NCBI GenBank assembly: GCA_964058845.1 | Contig: CAXKVR010000155.1 | Location: 26,658 to 90,657 of the forward strand | DNA: 64,000 nucleotides | Direction: 5' to 3' | Origin: Carex sylvatica | Taxonomy: Eukaryota > Streptophyta > Magnoliopsida > Poales > Cyperaceae | Part shown: in pieces, positions 36,231 through 47,952 of the stretch | Position numbering within the stretch: the stretch's first letter is position 1 | How the letters are laid out: each line of letters begins with the position of its first letter | Notes under the pieces: model-generated | The model's database searches: none | What the model saw: only the letters and a program-made list of their open reading frames with translations | Told to the model about the DNA's origin: nothing | Position numbers and translations under genes: made by a program

Positions 36231-36648
36231 CTACTATGCTTATATAAGCATATCCTCACATATGCTTATAACTCATTTTTGTATTTTCAATATCCAAATG
36301 GTCGATCGGAACCGTTCATCTTATTCTCCATATTAATATGTTCTTGGAGACCAAATTTTATATTTTTCTGAATTTTTTTACTATTTATTAAGCCACTTTG
36401 AAAATCGTTGATCCAACGGTGGCTTAACAAAACAGTAAAATCAGAAGCCATCGTTGGATCAGTGATTTTCAAATTGGCTTAATAAATAGTAAAAAAATTC
36501 AGAAAAATGTAAAATTTGGTCTCCAATAACATATTAATACGGAGAACAAGATGAACGGTTCCGATCGATATTTGGACATTGAAAACACAAAAATGAATTA
36601 TAAGCATATGTGGGGATATGCTTATATAAGCATAGTAGCCAACCTCTA
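36231..36648. mobile_element. Foldback MITE, family G, nested
   Basis: The terminal inverted repeat is TAGAGGTTGGCTACTATGCT, with its inverse GCATAGTAGCCAACCTCTA on the right. Inner TIRs share GATCCAACGGTGGCTTAACA-type and ATGAACGGTT words with family C. Bordered by TACATG/TATA tracts. Confidence 0.75.
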
Positions 36649-36953
36649 TACATGTATATATAATATAATACATGTATATATAATATATATATTATATTAT
36701 ATATACATATACATATATTATATTATACATATATTATACATACATATACATATATTATACATATATTATAAAAAAATGAGTTTATAAAAAAAAAAAGGCC
36801 AGATCGTGGATTTTTTCCACGGTTTCGAATAAAAATTTCGGACCGTGGAAAAAATCTACGGTTTGAGTATTTTAAAAAAATTGGCCCAATTCTGATTATT
36901 TTTTTTTTAAATATTTTATAAAATGGGTATTTTAAAAAACTCGGATGCTAGTC

Positions 36954-37860
36954 TAAGAGCATCTGCATCCCTCAAACTCAACTGAGTTTTTAAATAAATG
37001 TTAACCACTTTTTAGAAACTAAAGTCTCTAAAGTTTCTAACTTTTACATTCCTGAAATTAATTTTAGAGTTTTTATTAATCTACATCAGTAATAAATTAG
37101 AAAAGAGAAATAATTTAAGCCAATCATTTGACTAGCATAGAGTTTATAAATAGTTTCTTAATAAAAAAATTTATTATATATTTTGTAAATAAAAAACTTT
37201 CTCACATCTTAAAACTGAATTAGAAACTGTTATATCAGGTTAAAAACTCGAATAGTTTATGTAGATGTTCTAAGGTTATCAATAAAATTAAAGATAAAAC
37301 GGAAAAAAAAATGGACTGATGACTGAAAATGGGCCATTGACCGGCTGGTGTGGATCTGTCTTTTTTGCTATGTGACATCATGTACAGTCAAAATGACAGT
37401 ACCACGTACACTTACAATCGACTTTTTAAGTTACTAGTCCAGTGCCCGTGCGTTGCAACGGGGGTTGAAATATTATTTTGTTTGAAATAAATAAATGAAC
37501 AAAGCAATTAATCAGACTCAGTGTCAATGTCAGTTTCACCAAGCACAATATGAGGTGCTGAATCACTTGTTTCACAAAGTAAATTATAACCTTAGAGTTT
37601 AATACTATATTACGGCATCTCTATTGATGCAGTTGATTTGCAATTGCAAACAACTATTCTGAAATAATTGAAATCAATTTCATTTCTTAATTGCAAAACT
37701 CCTACATTAATGCAATTTGCAAATCAATATCTGAAAAATAATTTTGCATAAACTCAAATACATCCATTTAAAATTGCAAATTAAAAAAATATAAGGAGAA
37801 TAATGAAGATATTATTTTCACAAAGAAATCAGTGCCATCGTTGAAAATGAGAAAGGGATG
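36954..37860. other. Gene-free AT-rich DNA with a conserved dispersed-repeat motif
   Basis: Mostly unique-looking AT-rich sequence. TAGTCCAGTGCCCGTGCGTT (37434-37453), followed by GCAACGGGG, resembles a motif I have seen in dispersed repeats of many plant genomes; its element class is unclear to me. It may be the left edge of the element holding the hairpin below. Confidence 0.35.
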
Positions 37861-38340
37861 CATGGGGAAGGAAATTCATATCATCTGAGATATCTTAAAT
37901 TTTGCCTTTACTTTTTGGAAAATCTAAACCGTTCAAATATAGTCTACACGAATCTCGAAGCTCAATAATACTTCTGCACGAATAGGCACGCAAAAGTTGA
38001 GATATCCAGAGCCGTTCAAATAATTTCTGCACGAATCTCGAAGCCCAATAATACTGGCACCTGCGCTACCCCCGAATAGGCACCCGACACGTGGGTCAAG
38101 CAAAAGTTGAGATATCTCGGGAATAGGCACCGGCCCGAGCCTCTGCGCTATCTCAACCTTTGCTTGACCCACGTGTCGGGTGCCTATTCGGGGGTAGCGC
38201 AGGCGCCAGTATTAATGAGCTTTGAGATTTGTGCAGAAAATATTTGAACAGTTGTGATTTTCCATAAAGTCACGCAAAGTTTGAGGTACCGCAGAGGATA
38301 GGAATTCGGAAAAGTAGAAAACGCGTGGAAACAGTAGAAA
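37861..38340. mobile_element. Foldback element with a long near-perfect hairpin
   Basis: The inner arms 38045-38115 and 38149-38216 are nearly perfect inverse copies (CTACCCCCGAATAGGCACCC against GGGTGCCTATTCGGGGGTAG), with a loop of about 33 bases. Weaker pairing continues outward through GGAAAATC/GATTTTCC (37917 and 38256). The left side also carries a direct partial duplication (CACGAATCTCGAAG at 37948 and 38031). GC-rich for this neighbourhood. No coding capacity. Confidence 0.6.
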
Positions 38341-41066
38341 ACGCGTGGAAAAAAGAAGATTCAGTGATACAATTTCTGTGTGGCATTATATGTAGCATAG
38401 ATATAAATCACTAAATTTAGATTTCTACACGTTTGACAACATGAAATAGATGTATAAAATCAAAATTATTTATTAAAGGCTGAGATTAAGATCTGTTTTG
38501 ATGAGTGGCTGAGATTTATAGAATCAACGGCTCGGATCTTCTCTGGACAAATAGAGGGTTGGTTCCCAAAAAAAATAGCATGCTATTTAGTAGGGAGGAT
38601 ATCAATGATATTATCTCCGATGGCGTTGAAAATTTGAAATGGATGCAAAACATTTTCATGAAAAATAAGTCTTAATGCTTCACATATGAAAAAGTCCATG
38701 TTTGAAATTCAAATGAAAGATTCCACATGGATATTCAAATAGTTGAATAATTTGACTTTCAACTTCACTCAAAACACGAAGTAACATTTGAATTTATCTG
38801 GAATAAAGTACTCTATATGTACGACTTATAATTTTTTCTCTATATTATTATATTACTCATTAAAATTTATTGAATCAAACATAATTATTTTAATCTATTT
38901 TAACTTAAAATAATAATTTAATTCAAAATAAGTTTATTTCACGACCAAACATGACATAAAACCTGCATCTTCCAAGTTCAAGTACATTAAATCAGTTAAT
39001 TAATATCCAACCATATATAGCCTTTTTCCTGCTCCACCCATGCAAGAGGTTCGTTTTGTTTTGTTTTGTTTTGTACTCTATAGCTTTATTTGGAGACCAG
39101 ACCAATTTTTTGTTTTTTTTTGTTTTTAATCTAGTATTTAAAAACATTAAACTCATGACATATAAATTTTCATATTCATCAGAAAACACACATACGCTGC
39201 AGACTATAAACTACACCGTCTCAGATCTTTTTCTATACATTTAGATTTAAGTCCGAATTATTCTATTTCTAAACATAACCAAAATTATTATAAACTATTA
39301 TCATCAGTTATGGTATTTTTTTTTTTTTTTTTTTTATCTGTAGCCTTGAGAATTCATCTGCCGATAGACTAAAGCTTATTATTATTGGAACATAATTTAT
39401 TTATCAAATTTTTAATTATTTTAAAGTTGATATTCACTGTTTATTATTTATAAAAATATACAGAGAGATTGGATATTTTCTATGTATGAAATATACATCA
39501 AACTATTTGGGTATTTATACACTAAAAGAAGAAGAATTTCGATGAAATTAGTTAATGAACTAAATTTAAATTTTCATCAAATTAACATTTTCAAAATATT
39601 ATGTTATGACGTAATGTAATTAACATTTTAATATTTTAAATTAATTATACCGTAATGATAATAAATATATGGTCTTCGATGAATAATGCATGGTCTTCAG
39701 CGATAAAAACAATATAATTTGAAAATTATTAATATTTATCTGCGCAATTATGAGAGTGAGAGTGTATACGTCTTAATTAGTTTATAATTATATTGTATTC
39801 ATAAGTCGAAGATCTTATGACAACCAGTTTTTAGTTGAGTAGCAAAGACAGCGCTATCTATGTGAAAAGTCATAGATTTGTTTTTTTTATGGTTAAAAGT
39901 CGTAGATTTAAAACCCAGATAAACTACTTTTTATATATATTAAATAATTAAATTGCTTAATCTTCAATCTTTACTTAAAAAAAAAAAAAAAACTGAAGAT
40001 CCTACGTTATTCATTATTCATGAAAGACCACTGCATTTGTTACGATAAAAATAATCATGTGTGTGGTTTGAGTGCACAAGGGCTTTAATAAAAAAAAGTT
40101 AAAAAAAAAAAAAAAAAAACCTGCATGTTGTGTCCATTTTTGGATAATGATGATTATATTAGATTCCCATTAATTGAGTAGACTAGTCACCAACAGCCAG
40201 GAGCCCAGGACCCATTTTTAATTTCATAAAGCTCCATGTGTTTTTAATTCCTACAATAAAAGCACCATTTGATGTTAAACAAAGAATCCTAGTTAGAAAA
40301 GGGAAGGTATATTTTTTCTTTTTTTCTTTTTTTCTTTCTCTCCTACTCACCTACCCAAGTACCTAGGTCTCTGTTTTACACAATGACAATATGGGCAGTT
40401 GCTCTCTGGCTCTGCATCGACTAGTACATTAAACTAACTTTAATTTATTGTACACATAATGAATGAATGAATTAATTAATTACATGCTCAATCACCTACC
40501 ACTACCAGTTGAGCCGATTGGAAGATCCAACATGTCTGTCCTTAAAATTGTAAACAGTGTTTGGCATTGAGTCTGTAAGGGATATGGTTACGGATGGACT
40601 CGTGAGCTATGGGTTTGTGTTTATTTTGTAAGGTACAAGTAGTAACATTTTTTTAGTTTCCAGGATTATTTGTTAAATGACTGGCCTGGGGCTGGGGTAC
40701 CAGAAATATTCCTTGATCTCATAGTTGGGATTGGGACTGTAGAGACTAGAGGTTGCTACTGGCCTACCACATAATTTATCAAATTACCAACCTCGATTCT
40801 AGATATGACATATATATATCACCGATGCTTTCTATCGATCAAATAACATTTATACCTGTAAGTCTGTAACTGAACCAACTCCAAGAACCTAACAAATGTT
40901 GATATGAATTCCACGAATTTATGAGTTAAGTTAATTTGCACAAATTATTGGTGGTCCAAAATAACCTCTCTCTCAGTTAAGCTGCCTCTAATTAACCTAT
41001 ATCAAGAAAGACCTTGCTTAATTAATTATATATTTTAATTTAGGTGCAGCAGCGGCAGCAAAAGCT
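38341..41066. other. Gene-free AT-rich DNA
   Basis: No gene is supported. It holds a TTTTG pentamer run (39053-39075), several A or T homopolymer runs (39312, 39976, 40098) and short AT-rich open frames without recognisable content. Confidence 0.4.
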
Positions 41067-41071
41067 TCTAT

Positions 41072-41854
41072 TGTTGAAACTTTATTGTTACACTAAAATA
41101 ATTCAACCACATAAACAGTTCAATTCAATATGTCACTATTGATCTACCTATGTCAAAATAGCCATCATGCAAAATTCATCAATTCTTAGAGAGCAGACGC
41201 AATACCTGATTTCATTAGTGTGTTTGCGTTAAGGTTCTCTCAAAAGCGATTGATGAACTTGTGTGAGACAGCGGCAAGAAAACCTTCGTACCGATGTAGA
41301 GGTTGAAGCGTCGGCGGCCTCCTTAGTGATATGATGAAGCCTTCCAAAGCTACAAGACTGTCCTTGTGAGATCGTGTTCACAATTCCTTAATGATCTCAC
41401 CCCTCTATTCTTTAATGGGGAGAAGTAGAGAAGGCCACATAATTGACTAGATGACGGCTATAAAATTCTGCAACTTTTCGTATATTCTTATGCTTTGAGG
41501 ACTAACCTATTTATAGAGATGAGGAGTAGGCATATTGCCAAACCCTAACCCTAAACTAATTTTCTGGCCACATGCCAACTTTAAAAAATGTGCAACTGCA
41601 TCAAAATCCGTGTAGCAGTAGAGAATCAGTTTTCATTAATTGCAAATTTCAGAATCAGTCCATCAATGATTTGATCTTTGTCTAAATTGTTCTACACATT
41701 TGTGGACCACATTCTAATGAATATATTGATTGTCTATTTCCTTATTTGATCACTTTAATTGACAACCATATATGATAGTAAACAATGCATAATTAGATTA
41801 CATATATGCTCAATGTTGACATTAAATCCAACGAGGTTGGTAATAAATCCAACA
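41072..41854 (-). repeat. 3' LTR of the copia element (left side)
   Basis: 783 bp starting TGTTGAAACTTTATTG and ending AATAAATCCAACA, giving TG...CA ends. It aligns end to end with the LTR at 50834. A TATTTATAGAG word at 41507 may be the (inverted) core promoter region. Confidence 0.9.
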
Positions 41855-41866
41855 ATCTCTCACTTG
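41855..41866 (-). other. Polypurine tract of the copia element
   Basis: Read on the minus strand the sequence is AAGTGAGAGAT directly before the 3' LTR, the standard copia primer for plus-strand synthesis. Confidence 0.8.
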
Positions 41867-42306
41867 AGTAATATGTTATGACTTTTTAATTATGCATTAT
41901 GTTCCTTATGTGCGCACATTTCTTTACTGTCTTCCTTATATATTCCCAAACCAATTCGGTCCATCGACTATATCAGCAAATGACTAAAGTGGCATTCATC
42001 GCATTTATTCGCAACTAAACCCTCAATAATCACATCACTAATACAGTTGAATGACATGAATCATGATGTGGATGTGTAGCATAGAAATTACATGTAATTG
42101 TGATCTTACATGCCTATTTCTAACTTGGTCTCCTACTTAAATCTTGAAACTGAATTTCATAAATTAACTTAATTAGAGGTCAAACATAAACGAGAAACAG
42201 AATATTAAAACTTCATAATATATATAACACTTGTTACATGTCACAAGTTACATATCCAAAATTGCAATGAAAAATAGAACATTAAATTGTAAATTATAGA
42301 CTCCTA

Positions 42307-43954
42307 CTAAAACTGAATATCCTCAATAGAGATTACACCCATATGAGCAACATGCTCTACAAATTTAGCCGGTGTCAATCCTTTAGTAAGAGGATCTGTT
42401 AATATAGAGTCTGTTTCTACATGTTCTATTTTCAATTCACCATACTGTACTCTTTCCTTTACAACTAAGAACTTGATGTCGATGTACTTGGACTTCGACG
42501 AACTTCGGTTGTTATTTGCGTACAGCGCTGCCGAATTGTTGTCATAGAACAATTGTAATGGTCTCTCAATAGAATCCACCACTCAAAGTCTAGTGACAAA
42601 ATTCCGTAGCCAAACACCATGATTTGATGCCTCATAGCATGCCACAAATTATGTCGCCATGGTGGAAGATGCAACAAGAGATTGTTTTGCACTCTTTCAT
42701 GAAACAACTCCTCCGGCTAACATGTAAATGTAGCCGGATGTTGATTTCATGCTATCCTGACATCCTCCAAAATCAGAGTCGGTATAGCCAATGACTTCTA
42801 ACTTCTCCGATTTTCGATACGTGAGTATATGGTCTTTTGTTTGCTTCAAGTACCTCAAGACTCGCTTGGCAGCTTTCCAATGATCTGGACCTGGATTTGA
42901 CAAGTATCTTCCTAGCATGCCAGTGATGAACGCAATATCCGGACGCGTACACACTTGCGCATACATGATGCTCCCAACGACTGAGGCATATGGATACTGT
43001 AGCATTACTTTATTTTCTGAATTATTTTTCAGGCATTGGTTTAGGCTAAATTTGTCTCCCTTTTCCACAGGAGTATTTCCTGGTTTACAGTTCTGCATGC
43101 CATATCTTGCCAAAACCTTATCGATATAATTCCTTTGGGATAATCCTAATATACTTTGGGTTCTATTCCTCAGTATTTCTATCCCTAAGACAAATAATGC
43201 ATCACCAAGATCTTTCATCTCAAAATTATTCATCAAAAAGTTCTTAGTTTGTTGCAACATACTTATATCATTACTGGCAAGCAAAATGTCATCGACATAT
43301 AAAATCAGAAACACAAATTTACTCCCACGGAGCTTGAGATATATATATTCATCCACAATGTTAGACTCGAATCCAAATGAGACAATCACATTGTTAAATT
43401 TGTAAAACCACTGACGAGACGCCTGCTTTAGCCTATAGATGGATTTTTTAAGTTTGCACACCATAGACTTTGCATCTCCTGATACATAGTTTTCTGGTTG
43501 CACCATATAAATTGTTTCTTCAATGTCGTAATTGAAAAAAGTAATTTTAACATCCATCTGATGAAGTTCCAAATTGAAATGTGCCACTAATGCCAATATG
43601 ATTCTTAAAGAGTCTTTCAGTGAAACCGGAGAGAAAGTCTCTTTACAATCAATGCTTTCTTTTTGAGTAAAACCTTTAACGACAAGACGTGCCTTATATT
43701 TCTCTACATTACCCTTTGAGTCCCGCTTAGTTTTAAATATCCATTTGCAACCAATGGTTCTCTTTCCTGCTGGTAATGAGACAATTTCCCAAACGTCATT
43801 CTCTGCCATAAATTTTATTTTCTCATTCATGGCAACGGTTCACTTGTGAGAGTTAGAGTTTTTCATGGCTTGTTTGACATTAATGGGGTCATTGTCTAAC
43901 ATGCCAACATCAAACTCATGCTCTTGAAGGTATACTACATAATTCAAAGATATT
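42307..43954 (-). pseudogene. Copia reverse transcriptase and RNase H, dead
   Basis: The frame runs from the solo LTR edge at 43954 to the stop near 42307. It reads as a copia RT: WKIFKTKRD-like start (KWIFKTKRDSKGNVEKYKAR), the active-site YVDDILLASND, and the C-terminal GYTDSDFGGC and TSGYI of the RNase H side. It is interrupted by stops: TGA at 43842-43840 in place of a Trp, and three more between about 42700 and 42585 (TGA, TAA, TGA). No frameshift is needed. The changes fit deamination-type decay. Confidence 0.85.
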
Positions 43955-45536
43955 TGATATCCCGCAAATGTATCTATTTTTCAACCTATATTTTGTACCA
44001 AAACCTATGTCTATAATCATTTAATCGGTCGTATTTCATTAAAATATCCATAGAATGTGGTACTGCTGCAAGTTTGTTCTTATTTTGTAGGAATGAGATG
44101 AAATCAAGGAGAATCTGGAATTTGAGAAGTGTTTACACGACCCGTGTACTATCTTGTGCGGGTCGTATCAACCTCGACTCGACCACAGACACGACCGCTG
44201 ACTCGATCTCAGAAGAGACACAGGCACACGACCCGTACAGGATGTTACACGGGTCGTATCAACCTCGACTCGACCACAGACACGACCACTGACTCGATCT
44301 CAGAAGAGACACAGGCACACGACCCGTACAGGATATTACACGGGTTGTATCAGACAAATTCGGAAAGAGATCTGGAGTTCTGGAAATAAATCTGAGGGAA
44401 GGAAAGTCAGCCAAAGTCTATATAAACGGGATTTCTTGCACCAGAAAGGTATTCTGGAGCAGAGAGACAATTCTAGGGTTAGATATTGACGGCTATTGCT
44501 TGGAGACGAAGTTGAGAAGCAAAAGACGCGAGTTTTTGTTGTGGATCTTCTTTGTACTTTGGGTTTTAGAATGAATTCTTATTCCTTTATCTTTGTTATC
44601 TATTTTAGTACTATGTTTGAGTAGTTTTATTTGTTTCTAGGGTTAAGATGTAATCGAATGTTTTGTTTTGCATCTAGTTATTGGATTTTTACGTTGAAAT
44701 TTGTGTTTGCTTGATTGTGATTGATTTTAATTGCTTAGTTTGAATTGCTTGATTATTATTTGGTTTGACCACTAGATGAGGCAACATCTATAAGGTACTG
44801 TGTCCAATTTGATCTTTCAACCAGACTAAGTACATGAGGTAGGATTAGTGATCCGACAGGGGAAACCAACTAGTAGCCGAAAGGTGAACATTTCCTCTTA
44901 TCGACGGATAAGAGGTTACCTTTAGTATTCCAAACAAGTAACTTGGTAACTCGAACCAATATACGACAGTTGAGGTTTAGAGCCCAAAGAGGGCAGATAT
45001 TGCAGATTCCATACCAAGTTAATAAACCAACATACGACAGTTGAGGCTTAGAAACATTAGGTCTGGTCAGTTGAACCCTACACAAAGGAACCACGTAAAG
45101 AAACAGTGACTGGTGCATTAACTCGAAGTTCACACGACCCGTGTACGAAAGTACACGACTCGTGTAAGCTGATACGACCCGTGTGGGAAACTACACGGTC
45201 CGTGTCAGGGACTGAGAGGCAGAACTGAGATAAGTCTGAAATCCTGGAAACGCCTTTTATTATTGATTTAAACCAAGTTTATTTACTGTCTTTCATTTAA
45301 TTACTGTTATTGAACTGATTAGGAATTAAATACCAAAAATAAACAATTTCTCACTTCTAGTCTTTAACTGATTTAAGTAGAGTCCGGTTTAGATTTGAAC
45401 CGTCCCTGTGATCGATACCCGACGATATATTACTCGATAGGACTGTGCACTTGCAGTCTGAACCGAAGATGTATTAAAGGTTAAAAGGTACAGCTTGCTG
45501 TACTGAAACTTTGTACCATACGCTTTTGTGTGAACA
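43955..45536 (+). mobile_element. Solo LTR, copy 1, inserted between integrase and RT of the copia element
   Basis: Begins TGATATCCCGC and ends GTGTGAACA, flanked by the perfect 5-bp repeat ATATT (43950-43954 and 45537-45541). Removing it leaves the host frame continuous across the junction. It holds a 91-bp tandem duplication (44156-44337), a TATA-like TCTATATAAACGGG at 44417, and CCGTGTACG-type palindromes near both ends. The late part has TGTGATCGATACCCGA and GTACAGCTTGCTGTAC. No internal retrotransposon genes. Confidence 0.85.
44156..44337 (+). repeat. 91-bp tandem duplication inside solo LTR copy 1
   Basis: Two adjacent units contain CAACCTCGACTCGACCACAG starting at 44169 and again at 44260. 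They differ by very few bases (for example GACCGCTGAC against GACCACTGAC). Each carries an ACACGACCCGTACAGG motif. Confidence 0.8.
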
Positions 45537-45541
45537 ATATT

Positions 45542-46672
45542 GCAGGCCTTCTCTCTCTAGTGGACCTCCTAATTGGCTCTTCTAAATTTTCCTGAGGATT
45601 TCCAACATTGTTTGAAACAATCTGGCCTACAACAACATCTTCCAAACCTTTTGAGTGGCCTGCACCAGTCTCTGTATTTTTATTTTGTGTTGTTTCATCT
45701 TGTTGAATTTGAGTTTCAATAATGATTTCGTCCGTAATGGTGTTTTGAGTAAAACTCGGATCTATATCCACAAAACTCGCAACACCTAATGGAATATTTG
45801 CATATTCCTCTTCAATATTTGCATATTCTTCTTCGAAATCAATTATTTTCTCACCCCCACAAACTCAACATCCTCGAAAAAGTTTGCATTTCCCGTCTCA
45901 AATACATTATGTTATGTAGGATTATAAAATTTATAACCCATTGAGCGCTCGGCATACCCAATAAAATAACAACTAATTGTCATTTCATCCAGTTTCTTTT
46001 CGGCAGGTTTGTAAGGCCTTGCCTCAGCTGGACATCCTCATACTCGCAAATGACCTAAACTTGGCTTACGCCCGGTCTAAATCTCGTATGGAGTTTTGTT
46101 AGTTGCTTTAGTGGATGCTCTGTTAAGTATATAAGCTGCAGACTTTAAGGCCTGATCCCATAGATTATCTGGTAAGTAGTACGACTAATCATACTCCTTA
46201 CCATGTCCTTAAGCGTTCTATTTCGCCTCTCAGATACTCCATTCATTGCTGGCGAACCAGGCAATGTATACTGAGGGACAATTCCGCATTCATCTATGAA
46301 CTGAGCAAAAGGCCCTCGACGTTGTTCACCTGATCCATCATATATGCCATAGTATTCTCCACCATGGTTAGATCTGATGGCCTTAATGCGTCTGTTGAGT
46401 TGTAGCTCAACTTTCGTCTTGAAACTTTTGAACATGTCAAGGGCTTGAGCCTTTTCTCTAATCAAATATACATAGTCATATCTCGAATGGTCATCTATGA
46501 AAGAAATGAAATAACGGTGTCCGTTTCTTGTGGCCGTTGAAAACGGACCACAGATATCCGTATGTATCAATTCTAAGACTTCCGAACACTTTCTGGCTTG
46601 ATATTTTCTTAAGTTGGTTTGTTTCTCTTTTATACAATTTACACAATCATTAAGATCCGAGTAATTTAAGGG
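45542..46672 (-). pseudogene. Copia integrase, dead
   Basis: The integrase core starts at MIHTDICGPFSTATRNG (46570), continues FISFIDDHSRYDYVYL, then AIRSNHGGEYYG where copia normally has Asp at the Asn position, and NGVSERRNRTLKDMVRS with the Glu. The second catalytic Asp therefore appears lost. Frameshifts and stops disrupt 46150-45780. The hinge RRSTRERRPAI typical before RT is at about 45550. The 3' end abuts solo LTR copy 1. Confidence 0.8.
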
Positions 46673-47947
46673 TTAGAGAATTTCATTTGACACAAGGCGT
46701 TTAATTCTTTTTATAGAAATATGACCTAATCGCTTGTGCCATAATGTGGCTGCGTTCTCATTTGTTAATTTTCTTTTTCTTGTATCTGTTTGCAAAGCCT
46801 CAATGTACGAGCTATTTACATCCAATGTGTATAGGTTATCATAAACAGAAAGAAAACCATAGCCAACACACTTTGAATCATGAAACAAATTAAATTTTTC
46901 ATTACCAAAATTACAAGCAAAACCATGCTTGTCCAAAGATGATACAGAAATTAAATTTCGTCTAAAAGACGGAACAACAAAAGTTTCATACAAATCCAAA
47001 TAAAAGCCTGATTTTAATAATAATCTAAACACTCTAATAGCTTGCACTTCCACCTTGCTACCATCGTCCACAAAAATGAATCTTTCATCATCACTTGGCT
47101 TCCGGTAACTTTGGCAACCCTGCAAAGATACACTTATGCGAGTAGTTGCTCCTGAATCTATCCACCAAGTGTATCTAGATACAGAAATCAAATTAACTTC
47201 TGTACAAACCAAAACAAGAGATATATCTTTCTTAGCACGCCATGCGTGGTAAGCCTGACAGTATTTCTTCTTGTGTCCTGCTTCATTGCAGAAGAAGCAA
47301 ACCGGCTCATCAGATTTTGCAACTGACTTTCCCTTATCCGGTTTGTTCTGCTGTGTAGAGACTGCAGCTTTAGTATCCTTAGACTTGTCCGATTTCTTAC
47401 GCTTTACTCCACTCTTAGTCTTAGAGGTATTAGCAACATAGGTATTTTCAGTTTTATCCCGTTTCATCCTCTCCTCTTCCTCCACACAGTGTGAAATCAG
47501 CTCATTTATTGTCCATTTATCCTTCTGACAATTGTAGCTGATTTTAAACTGTCCAAAGTGTGAGGGAAGAGAGATCAACGCTAGATGCACCAGAAGATCA
47601 TAAGAGATCTCCATCTTCAGTGCCCTAAGCTTAGAAACGACATTAGACATCTCCATGATGTACTCTCTAATATTTTATTTTTCCTTATATTTCATTGAGA
47701 CTAGTCTTGTCAAGAGTGTTACAATTTCACCTTTTTCACTCTTAATAAATCTATCATCAATGTCCTTAAGGTAGAGTTTAGCGCTCAAATGGACTCCGAA
47801 ATAGCACCCCGAAATACCTCTGGAATGGATCGTTTCATTATCATGACACTCATGCGATTAGACCTATCCCATTTTTCTTTTTCCTTCTTTTGATCAGAAG
47901 TACTTTTATCCGTAATAGTGGGACAAGTTTCTCTAAACGCAAGGTCC
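46673..47947 (-). pseudogene. Copia Gag and protease with GAG-pre-integrase region
   Basis: One open frame (47656-46673) carries the Gag zinc knuckle CFFCNEAGHKKKYC (about 47300), the protease motif WWIDSGATT with DSG (about 47165), and a GAG-pre-integrase segment ATLWHKRLGHISIKRIKR (about 46730). It ends in a stop where integrase should follow. Upstream, 47947-47657 reads as Gag (RETCPTITDKSTSDQKKEKE) but with frame breaks. It abuts solo LTR copy 2. Confidence 0.85.
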
Positions 47948-47952
47948 ATATC

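Larger units (their letters stand above)
34320..36944. mobile_element. Mutator-type inverted-repeat element with 9-bp duplication, host to nested MITEs
   Basis: The left end CCGAGTTTTTTAAAAATACC matches the inverted right end CCGAGTTTTTTAAAATACCC, and the arms continue for over 100 bp (TTTTATAAAATATTT, ATAATCAGAATT, then CCGTGGATTTTTT...CACGG). The flanks are the perfect 9-bp repeat ATGCTAGTC (34311-34319 and 36945-36953), as in Mutator-like elements. The centre is a (TA)n tract holding four other foldback MITEs. 34500-34900 is unique-looking, with CTATAGCG words and a repeat of the TATAAACTCATT arm segment. No transposase is present. Confidence 0.8.

Noticed and set aside
42307..43954. Considered a frameshift between the RT and RNase H segments
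   Set aside because: Both segments are in the same frame (offset 1248 bases is divisible by three). The gap is explained by in-frame stops.
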